A program made the position numbers and the translations under genes. From contig NZ_CP073100.1 in the NCBI RefSeq assembly GCF_018137965.1, forward strand, positions 5,095,754 through 5,159,753: DNA of 64,000 nucleotides, written 5' to 3'. Source of the stretch: Luteolibacter ambystomatis. GTDB lineage: Bacteria > Verrucomicrobiota > Verrucomicrobiia > Verrucomicrobiales > Akkermansiaceae. This document shows positions 46,010 to 53,000 of the stretch, in pieces. Below the pieces are notes generated by a model that did not search any database, had not been told where the DNA came from, and saw only the letters and a list, made by a program, of their open reading frames with translations. Position 1 is the stretch's first letter. Every line of letters begins with the position of its first letter.

Positions 46010-46522
46010 ATGGATTACGTTCTACCAACCAAAGATCCTGAGCAGCTATACCTTCACCAAGGTTCCTGTGCTTTTCCTCCTGTGGATGTGGAGGGATTGG
46101 CTCGCGCTATGGGTATTGTCTTCGACAATAACTTCAGCCTTTCGCGCTTCGGATATTCGGGTGAAATTAGATGGCAAGAAAATCGTCCCGTCGTATGGAT
46201 CAATCCAGGCGACTCCCTTGTTCGCAAGAGGTTCACATTGGCGCACGAAATCGGGCATTACATCCTTCACATGCTGGATGACCGAGACGCTGTTTTTAAG
46301 GACGATGTCAAGATCATGAGGCGAGGTGGAGAATGGACAAGCAAAGAGATGCAGGCAAACCGATTTGCAGCGTCTCTTCTTATGCCGAAGGCACTCCTCG
46401 TTGCCGAAATGCAAAAGCCCCGCTTTTGGGGACCCACTACGGCACACTTAGCGGAGCGTTTTCAGGTCTCTGAAGAGTCTATGGGATATCGTCTGTCGAA
46501 CCTTGGATTGAAGGCTTCTTGA
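46010..46522 (+). CDS. ImmA/IrrE-type zinc metallopeptidase
   Basis: 170 residues. The zinc-protease motif is clear: RKRFTLAHEIGHYILHML carries HEIGH, and EMQANRFAASLLMPKALLVA carries the distal acidic residue. These are the COG2856/ImmA-IrrE signatures. Family members cleave XRE-type repressors: ImmA cleaves ImmR in ICEBs1, and IrrE cleaves DdrO in Deinococcus. A C-terminal segment (RFQVSEESMGYRLSNLGLKA) resembles the small region used for binding. The stop codon abuts the right terminal repeat, and an XRE gene lies about 650 bases upstream. Roles in derepression, toxin-antitoxin or defence are possible. Confidence 0.9.
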   Translation: MDYVLPTKDPEQLYLHQGSCAFPPVDVEGLARAMGIVFDNNFSLSRFGYSGEIRWQENRPVVWINPGDSLVRKRFTLAHEIGHYILHMLDDRDAVFKDDVKIMRRGGEWTSKEMQANRFAASLLMPKALLVAEMQKPRFWGPTTAHLAERFQVSEESMGYRLSNLGLKAS

Positions 46523-46571
46523 ACAAATCTTTACTGATTCAGTAAAGATTCGTTCAAATTAGGACACTATC
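46523..46571 (-). repeat. Right terminal inverted repeat
   Basis: On the minus strand it starts GATAGTGTCCTAATTTGAAC and contains the hairpin AATCTTTACTG-att-CAGTAAAGATT (46526-46550). Compared with the left end, paired positions differ in a compensating way (C:G versus T:A). Confidence 0.8.
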
Positions 46572-46589
46572 CAAGTTCGACGGAGAGAT

Positions 46590-46679
46590 CACAGATTTCA
46601 CAGATTGCGCTGATTTTTCAGAGCGGTAGTCCGCTTCTCTCTTCAATCTGTGTAATCAGCGTAATCCACGTCATCTGTG
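46590..46679. repeat. Imperfect 26-base inverted repeat flanking the element
   Basis: The arms are CACAGATTTCACAGATTGCG.. (46590-46615) and its near reverse complement (46654-46679), with a smaller hairpin AGCGG/CCGCT (46622-46635) between. Sequences of the type acagatttcacagatt...aatctgtgtaatcagcg occur in many environmental genomes as dispersed repeats, which is recalled knowledge and not checked here. The rest of 46572-46721 has no ORF. Confidence 0.4.
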
Positions 46680-46721
46680 GTTCTTGCGCCGCTGTCCTGT
46701 GAGGCGCCGTCACTACATACA

Positions 46722-48005
46722 TCACACCGCGACGGTTACCGGCACCAGCACGCCGTCGCTCATGCCGTGGATCTTCTTCTTATCCGCAGGCACCAGCGTG
46801 GCCAGGCAGCCGGCGAAGGTGGTTTCCCCGGCATCATCGGTGAAGAAATAGGGGCAGAGGCGTGCGCGGCCGCGCATCATTTCTACCGAACCATCGGCAT
46901 TGAAAACGGGATGTTCGATGAGCCGGCCCTCGCGGAATTCCTGGAGCAGCCACGGTTGCTCATCGGCGGAGGCCAGAGCCTCGTCGATGCGGGCCTTCCA
47001 CTCGGTGCCAGGCAAGTCGTGGCCGATGTAAACACCGCGGGAGCCCCAGGCGGTTTCGTGAAAGCCGCTGATCTTGAGCACAAGCTGGCGTTCCTTCTGG
47101 CTGAAGGCGGCGACCTCCTCCCAAGAGTTCACGTCCAGCTTCGGGAGTGCGGCATGGGGCGGCAGTGGGGCAGGGTCCATGACCCAGCCGAAGGGGACCA
47201 ACTCGCGCAGGCGCTGGAGGTGGTTTTGCCGCATCGATTGTTCCCAAATGCGGCGCAGGCCCGGGGACCACAGCAGGGCGAGCCAGAGCTTGTCCTCCAG
47301 GTGCGGCTTGAAGGGAGATGAGAGGGAGATTTCACCGGCTGTGGCCTTCGTGGCAATGCGACGTGAGGACGGGATCGCCTCCCAATCGAAGAGCTCGAAG
47401 AAGCGGTAGAGCGTGCGGCCATCCGGTTCGTATTCCTCGGCTGCCATGACCTCCCAAGCCTCACCCAACTGGGACGCCAGCCATTCCATTTCCGGCCGAT
47501 AGTCACCGGCTTCCTCGGACACGAGGATCGCGCCGCCCTCCGGCATCAGCGAGCGGAAGCCATCAAGCATGCCATCCCGGCCGCCAAGAATGTCGTATCC
47601 GGCGTCCGCATAGACGCGGGACAGCCACGCGGTCACGCCGATGCCGCCCGGCACGCTATCCAGCTCGGTGAGAGCGAAGCTGTCGTGGCCAAGGATGAGA
47701 TCCGGACGGATGACCCGCGGCAGCTGGTTGACCGTGCCCGCGTGACGTTGCTCGCGGACCATCCATTCGGGTTTTCCGACATCGAGGGTTTCGGCGATCC
47801 AGCTGGGCAGTTTACCATTGGCGCTGCGACGGTAGATCGTGTCGCTGGCCTTTTGGAACTGCGCCAGCGGATGGCCGAGCCGGGTAATGAAACGAGCCTC
47901 CGAGGCGGTGAGCTTCAGCGGCTCCGGCGACCAGCGCCAAGCGCCACCGCCGAAGAGTCCACCTTGTGGCAGCGAGGACTGGAGCTGGGAAAGAGTCAGG
48001 GGCAT
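46722..48005 (-). CDS. Hypothetical protein, possibly ATP-grasp-like
   Basis: About 427 residues from ATG 48005; a TTG at 48023 would overlap ruvA by four bases. No family is recognised with confidence. The C-terminal third (VLKISGFHETAWGSRGVYIG, PWLLQEFREGRLIEHPVFN, MMRGRARLCPYFFTDD) resembles the nucleotide-binding half of ATP-grasp or glutathionylspermidine-synthase-like enzymes, but the match is weak. The N-terminal part (PQGGLFGGGAWRWSPEPLKL, DTIYRRSANGKLPSWIAETL) is unfamiliar. It is downstream of ruvA on the same strand, and a transposon sits beyond its 3' end. Confidence 0.72.
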   Translation of the reverse strand: MPLTLSQLQSSLPQGGLFGGGAWRWSPEPLKLTASEARFITRLGHPLAQFQKASDTIYRRSANGKLPSWIAETLDVGKPEWMVREQRHAGTVNQLPRVIRPDLILGHDSFALTELDSVPGGIGVTAWLSRVYADAGYDILGGRDGMLDGFRSLMPEGGAILVSEEAGDYRPEMEWLASQLGEAWEVMAAEEYEPDGRTLYRFFELFDWEAIPSSRRIATKATAGEISLSSPFKPHLEDKLWLALLWSPGLRRIWEQSMRQNHLQRLRELVPFGWVMDPAPLPPHAALPKLDVNSWEEVAAFSQKERQLVLKISGFHETAWGSRGVYIGHDLPGTEWKARIDEALASADEQPWLLQEFREGRLIEHPVFNADGSVEMMRGRARLCPYFFTDDAGETTFAGCLATLVPADKKKIHGMSDGVLVPVTVAV

Positions 48006-48019
48006 GACGGATGTCTGGC

Positions 48020-48616
48020 TCAACCTTGCAAATGGCGGAGCGCGCCGCGGATAAGAGCCTCGGTGGCGGCTCCGGGCTCGGCATCGAGCACCTTGCGGAC
48101 AGCCTTGCGGGCCTCGACCTGCTTGTAGCCCAGCGCGATGAGCGCCAGCTCGGCATCGGCGGCTCCGGCGGTGACCTGGCCGGCGGCGGCGTCCTGCCAG
48201 GTATCGACCACGCCCACCTTGTCCTTGAGTTCCAGCACGATGCGTTCGGCGGTCTTCTTGCCGACACCCTTGACCCGGGAAAGGGCTGCAACGTCATTCT
48301 GGACCACCGCGCTTTTGAACGCCGGGACCGGCATACCGCTGAGGACTGCCATGGCGATGGCGGGACCGATTCCACTCACGCGGTCGATCAACAGCAGGAA
48401 GACATCGCGTTCCTCCTCCGAGGCGAAGCCGTAGAGCGTGTGGGCGGTTTCACGGATATGGAGATGGGTCCGGAGATCCACCATCAATCCCTCCGCGGCA
48501 TGCAGCCGGTCGAATGTGGATAGCGGCACGTGCACCTCGTATCCCACCCCCTGTACATCCACCACCAGCCGGTTTGGATAGGCTTCCAACACTGTTCCGC
48601 GGAGTCGCGCGATCAC
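48020..48616 (-). CDS. ruvA: Holliday junction DNA helicase RuvA
   Basis: 198 residues from a GTG at 48616, with AAGGTGG a few bases upstream; the ATG further upstream in the frame is less likely because conserved RuvA begins MIARLRG. Domain I (RLVVDVQGVGYEVHVPLSTF), the HhH domain (LIDRVSGIGPAIAMAVLSGM, LSRVKGVGKKTAERIVLELK) and the C-terminal RuvB-interacting domain (ELALIALGYKQVEARKAVRK) are all present. With RuvB it migrates Holliday junctions. ruvB and ruvC are not in the window. The gene is read in the same direction as the 46722 gene. Confidence 0.95.
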   Translation of the reverse strand: MIARLRGTVLEAYPNRLVVDVQGVGYEVHVPLSTFDRLHAAEGLMVDLRTHLHIRETAHTLYGFASEEERDVFLLLIDRVSGIGPAIAMAVLSGMPVPAFKSAVVQNDVAALSRVKGVGKKTAERIVLELKDKVGVVDTWQDAAAGQVTAGAADAELALIALGYKQVEARKAVRKVLDAEPGAATEALIRGALRHLQG

Positions 48617-48921
48617 GCCGCCACCTTGGCGAGGGGTCACGCACCGTCAATGCACATCTCACGATTCACACAGGTGAAAACTTTTTTGCACGATGACCGG
48701 GAAGGACTCCGATTCCGTTACCAAGGGTGGGGGGATTTACGCAAAATCAAGGCTCACAGGGATTTGTGGATTGGAACGCGGAATGCTATTTTGCGTTGCA
48801 ACCGCTTGGGATCACCCTCCTGAAAGAAACTTAAGTCTTGCAAAATATCTCAATTGTGAGTGGATCGTAGTTCATTTTTGGGGTCGCTTTTGTTACAAAG
48901 GGGTGGTATAATCGCGCCGTT
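48617..48921. other. 305-base intergenic region between ruvA and a divergent small gene
   Basis: No convincing ORF. It contains a 9-base inverted repeat, ACGCAAAAT (48739-48747) and ATTTTGCGT (48788-48796), spaced 40 bases apart, and a short TTCAC-acag-GTGAA hairpin (48665-48678). The plus-strand promoter of the next gene lies at its end. A putative ruvA promoter was not identified. Confidence 0.4.
48904..48912 (+). promoter_or_regulatory. Extended -10 promoter TGGTATAAT
   Basis: TGGTATAAT is a perfect extended -10 (TG-N-TATAAT). The ATG at 48922 lies only nine bases after the -10, so transcription would begin about 3-4 bases before the start codon. No good -35 is seen. Confidence 0.6.
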
Positions 48922-49227
48922 ATGGCAACCACCACGAAACGAACTCGATTCTCGCGCCGTCTCCCTGACCATGTCACTGACGAGCTCGTGAACGTACTTT
49001 CTGAGAGCAAGGTGTTTGGTTTCAACGACCTCTTCGAACGGGTCTTCGAGAATCTGAAGGTTCGAAATGCGGTCAGCGGCGGCGAAGAAATGCTCCGCCT
49101 GCGCGCATATGAAAAACTGCAGAACCTGGTGACGCGCGGTCTCGTCGAAAAGATCGGCAAGGAATACAAGGGCACCGCCCGTGTGCGCGAGGCCTCCAGC
49201 GAATACGCTGCAGCCCAGGAGGACTGA
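48922..49227 (+). CDS. Small conserved hypothetical protein
   Basis: 101 residues: a basic N-terminus (MATTTKRTRFSRRLPDHVTD) and helical body (ELVNVLSESKVFGFNDLFER, VFENLKVRNAVSGGEEMLRL, RAYEKLQNLVTRGLVEKIGK). The pattern resembles a winged-helix or small DNA-binding domain with a basic arm, but no named family is recognised. The promoter leaves almost no leader, so translation may be leaderless. A strong intrinsic terminator follows, so it is a single-gene transcript. Confidence 0.82.
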   Translation: MATTTKRTRFSRRLPDHVTDELVNVLSESKVFGFNDLFERVFENLKVRNAVSGGEEMLRLRAYEKLQNLVTRGLVEKIGKEYKGTARVREASSEYAAAQED

Positions 49228-49255
49228 AGCCGCCTGCCATTCCCTGATTTATGAA

Positions 49256-49288
49256 ACCCGCGCCGGAGATCCGGTGCGGGTTTTTTTT
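49256..49288 (+). terminator. Intrinsic terminator after the 101-residue gene
   Basis: ACCCGCGCCGG (49256-49266) pairs with CCGGTGCGGGT (49271-49281) around AGAT with one mismatch, followed by eight T. Confidence 0.9.
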
Positions 49289-49335
49289 CTATCCATCCGG
49301 CGCAGCGGCCGACACTATCCCCACACTCAGCCGCC

Positions 49336-49707
49336 ATGTTGCAGGACTACCTTCCGATTTTCTTCCAGATCCTCATCGCCCTCGGATTCGCGGCGGTGAC
49401 CCTGACGCTCAGCGTGGTGCTCGGCCGCTCGGCAAAACGCAATGCGATCAAGGACAGCGCCTACGAGTGCGGCATGCTGCCGATCGGTGACGGCGCGCCG
49501 CGTTTCTCGGTGAAGTTCTATCTGGTGGCGATGCTCTTCGTGATTTTCGACATCGAAGTGGTCTTCATGTATCCGTGGGCGGTCCAGTTCAAGGATCTCG
49601 TTGCGAACAGCCCGGTGGCGCTGGTGAGCATGGCGGGCTTCGCCGGCACGCTGGCCTTCGCCTATGTGTATGCGCTGAAGAAGGGCGCGCTGAACTGGAA
49701 GTCCTGA
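49336..49707 (+). CDS. nuoA: NADH-quinone oxidoreductase subunit A
   Basis: 123 residues with three membrane segments (LPIFFQILIALGFAAVTLTL, RFSVKFYLVAMLFVIFDIEV, VALVSMAGFAGTLAFAYVYA). The conserved loop YECGMLPIGDGAPRFSVKFY and FDIEVVFMYPWAV are diagnostic for NuoA/NdhC. It is part of the membrane arm of complex I. No other nuo gene is adjacent on either side in this window, so this copy is either an orphan or separated from a nuo cluster elsewhere. Its neighbour is a Dabb protein, starting 10 bases after its stop. Confidence 0.93.
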   Translation: MLQDYLPIFFQILIALGFAAVTLTLSVVLGRSAKRNAIKDSAYECGMLPIGDGAPRFSVKFYLVAMLFVIFDIEVVFMYPWAVQFKDLVANSPVALVSMAGFAGTLAFAYVYALKKGALNWKS

Positions 49708-49716
49708 ACCTCTCCC

Positions 49717-50034
49717 ATGATTTCCCACGTTGTTTTTTTCCAACTGAAGCCCGAGGTGGATGAAGCCCGGGTGGAGGAAATGGTGCGCACCACGCGCAGC
49801 CTGCTGCTGAAGATCCCGGAGGTGCTCAGCGTGAAGTCCGGTCGCAACGTTGACACCGCGTCCGAGTGGCAGTTCTTCTTCAACATCGAGACCGAGTCGC
49901 TGGAGAAACTGAAGATCACGCTGGAGGATCCGTTCCATCTCAAGTTCGTGGAGTCGGTGATCAAGCCGAGCACCACGGCCCACTTCGCGATGGACTTCGA
50001 ACTCGATCCCTCGAAGGACCTGCGGTACTCGTGA
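49717..50034 (+). CDS. Dabb (stress-responsive alpha-beta barrel) family protein
   Basis: 105 residues. Begins MISHVVFFQLKPEVDEARVE, then ILRSLLLKIPEVLSVKSGRN-like dimeric barrel sequence (RTTRSLLLKIPEVLSVKSGR), and DFELDPSKDLRYS at the end. The Dabb family forms small dimeric ferredoxin-like barrels of varied function. It follows nuoA by 9 bases and is likely in the same transcript. The substrate or role is unknown. Confidence 0.88.
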   Translation: MISHVVFFQLKPEVDEARVEEMVRTTRSLLLKIPEVLSVKSGRNVDTASEWQFFFNIETESLEKLKITLEDPFHLKFVESVIKPSTTAHFAMDFELDPSKDLRYS

Positions 50035-50069
50035 GATTCCAGGGAGCAAGGAATATCCTTCCTCCATGA

Positions 50070-53000
50070 TCACCGCGCAACTTTCGCGCGCAGACGATAG
50101 AAGCGCTTTGGTGAACCCTGTGTGTCGAGCTGGTAGCTGCGGCGCACCCGGTTTCCGGACAGGCTCGATTCACCGGTGAAGAAGGCGTCCGCCGCCTCGC
50201 TCCAGTTTTGGAGATCATTGCTGCCTTCGATTTGCAGCGTCACGCCCGTTCGCTGTTTCGCAGCGGTCAATTCGAGATGATTGCCGTTCGGCATGGCGAG
50301 CAGGCTGGTGTCGCTGCTGCTTCCTTGCAGGAACTGGAGGACATCGGGTACGCCATTGTGATCGGTATCCTGTTGCGGCTGATCCGGATTGAAGCCCTGT
50401 TGGACGGCCCATTCGCGCCAACCGGTCGGGTTGGCTGCGGTCGGGGCGTTTTTCTGGATGGCGATCGTTCCCAACGAGCCGGCGGATGTTGTGCTGCCGG
50501 TTGCGATCTTCAAAGTGACCGGCTGGTTGCTGGTGAGGTTCGTCACGCTCAAGGTCCAGCTTTGCGTGGGTGTGGTGGCATCCAGTGATTCATCGCGGAT
50601 CTCGCTGCCGATCGCCTGTCCACCTTGCTCGAGCCAGACCCGGTCCACGATGAGCGCGCTGGTGCCTCCGGTGCGATTCATCGTGATCTGATACGTGCCC
50701 CCGGTGTTGACCGTCGATGAAACATCTTGTGTCCAGATGCGGCGGGTCGTGGAGCAATCGGCGGGTGCCCATGCGCCATTCACCGGCCATTCATCGCAAC
50801 GGACCAACGTGATCGTGCCGCTGGAGTTGCTGCCACCGGCTCCGTTTGCCACGGCGTTGAGAATGATCGGGCCATCCAGCGACGAGACCTTGAAGTAGTA
50901 GCGGTTGTCATAGGTCGCACTGCCGGTCCAGCCGGGGTGGCGGTCGGTGTCGAGCATCACGCCGTTTCCGGTCAGGGATGCGGAGGAGATCTGGAGGGCG
51001 TTGGCGCCGCTGGTGTATTGGAATGTGACTACCCAGGTGCCGGTCTGGTTCACCACGGAGGTCACGTCACGGGTCCATTTTGCGGCGGTGGGTTTGCAAA
51101 TCGCGGGAGTCCAGCCGGCACCTACGGTGAACGTCGTAAGATCGAAATCGCCCGAGGCTTCCGCGCCATATTTCTGCCACAGTGAACGGGAGATGGCGAT
51201 GGTGTCCCCGGTGGGAACGGAGGGGTGGCTCTCGTGGCCGTTCACCCAGTTCAGCTCCCAGGCCGCCACCTGATTTCTGGCGGTGGTTTCATTGAAGGCC
51301 GTGCCGTTGTCCACCGCGCTGTGGAGTGCCGTGAGGAACTGCTGCCAGCGTGGCCGGTAGAAGCCATTCAGCAAACCCGCCCAGTCCCGGTTCGCGTAGT
51401 CGTTGAGATCGCTGACCGAGGCTCCCCACGTCGTGACCAGCAGCCGGGCATCGCGCTCGCACAGATCCTTTTCCGCCGTGGTGCCACCCCAGGAGCGGGC
51501 GTCCCGCAGCCAGGTGCCGAGCAGCCATTCCGGGCGTGTGGCGCAGAGTGTATCGAGGTCGGTGATGATTTCGAGAATGCGGTCGCCATGCGCGTGGACT
51601 CCGGCGGCATCGTTGGCGGCGTAGGCGGCGGCCAGCATCCGCTGGTGGCGGGTGGCGAGGTCGCACAGGTTCTGGCGGGTCACATCGGCGAGATCGAAAC
51701 GGAAGCCGTCCGAGCCGGAAACCTGATCCGCAGCATCGAGCAGTTTGCTCCAGGCCCGCGCCATCCGGAAGGTGTCGTAAGACACATCGGTGGTGGTCCA
51801 GGTGCGGGCCTTGATGGTCGTCAGCACGCTCGGGCGCGCATTCACGATCGAGTTGTGCGGGTGCTGGTCGATGGCGCTGATGTTCTGGCTGGTCGCCAGC
51901 AGATCATCCCATGCGGAATCCAGAGCCGGGAGGGTTTTGCCATAACGACGGCGTGTGTAGTCGCGGACCCAGGGCACGAGCGCCGGGGCATCGCTGCGCC
52001 ATGCGTGCTCAAAGAGCATCTCGTAGGCGGCGGGAATCGTGTGACTGCCTTCCGGTACCGCGCCGATGCCGGCCATTTGTCCCCGCGAGGCGTCCGCCAG
52101 TGCGGCGGCGGGACCGGAGGCAAGGATGCCGAGCTTTGCATCCATGCCGGTATTGCCACCAAAGTTCTGAATGGCACACCACACCCATGGCGTGCCGTTG
52201 TAGGCATTGCGGCCGCGCCATATTTCCGTGTTCGAGCAATCGAGATCGAGGACGAGCAGGCGGCTCTTGTCCACGGCATCCAGGATTGTCTGGAGCGGAT
52301 TGCCACCCCATGCCTCGATCACCCAGATACCCCGCGGATCGGCGAGGTTGATGCCATCACGGATGGCGCGGAAGGCGGCGGGAAGATCGACGCCGGTTGT
52401 ATTGCCCCCTTCATGGAAGGGATCGGCGGCGAAGTAGCGGACCGGTCCATAGACATCGACCAGGGCCGGATAGTAGGCCTGCGCGAAGGCGGCGAACTTC
52501 GCATCGGAAGGATTGAGCATGTCCGGCCGGGTGAAGCCGCCCGCCCATCCACCCTGCGACAATACGTTTGCAGCGGGGTAGCGGGTTTTGAAATCCGGAG
52601 GCACCATGCCGTAGTAGCCCTGCACCATCGGCGCGATGCCCAGCGCGCGCATGCGGTCGCAGATCTGGCGGCCGAGTGTGGCACGGGCATCGATCAGCGA
52701 GGATGGCACCGGTCCATTGAACGACTGCATGTTCGAAAGCATCATCCACGGCAGATGCGCGGGCATGCACAGCCACGAGCGCACGTCGGCATCGCTGTAG
52801 CCGAAGCCGTTCATCAATGCGCGCCGGTAGACCTCCTCCACCCCCGGTGTGACCTGGGCCACGTTCACGCCGGAGAGCGCGAGCAGGTCGATCTCCCGTT
52901 CCCACTGGCTCCAGCTCCACCACGCCGAGGTGTAGCCCATCGTGCAGGGATTGTAGAAGAAGCGCACGCGGTGCGGGCTGACGATGCGGACCTTGGCTGG

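Larger units (their letters stand above)
42279..46571. mobile_element. 4.3-kb cargo transposon with IS1-like transposase and ImmA/XRE genes
   Basis: The ends are inverted repeats of 49 bases, 42 identical, starting GATAGTGTCCTAATTTGAA at 42279 and, on the minus strand, at 46571. Inside are an IS1-like transposase (43259-44092), a coupled small ORF, a DUF4352 protein, an XRE regulator, a membrane protein, an ImmA/IrrE-type metallopeptidase, a DUF1508 protein and two small unknown ORFs. The ImmA stop abuts the right repeat. Base composition is mosaic: the 45453-46522 part and the left end are visibly more A/T-rich than the flanking host genes. No target-site duplication is obvious, since the bases next to each end do not match. 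It inserted between rpmB and the 46722 gene without breaking a recognisable gene. Confidence 0.75.

Noticed and set aside
42279..46571. Target-site duplication next to the inverted repeats
   Set aside because: The bases immediately outside the two ends do not match beyond one or two positions, so no duplication is claimed.
48721..48790. Possible DnaA box or replication origin near ruvA
   Set aside because: Only a weak 7-of-9 match to the DnaA box in one place; no cluster and no dnaA/dnaN nearby.
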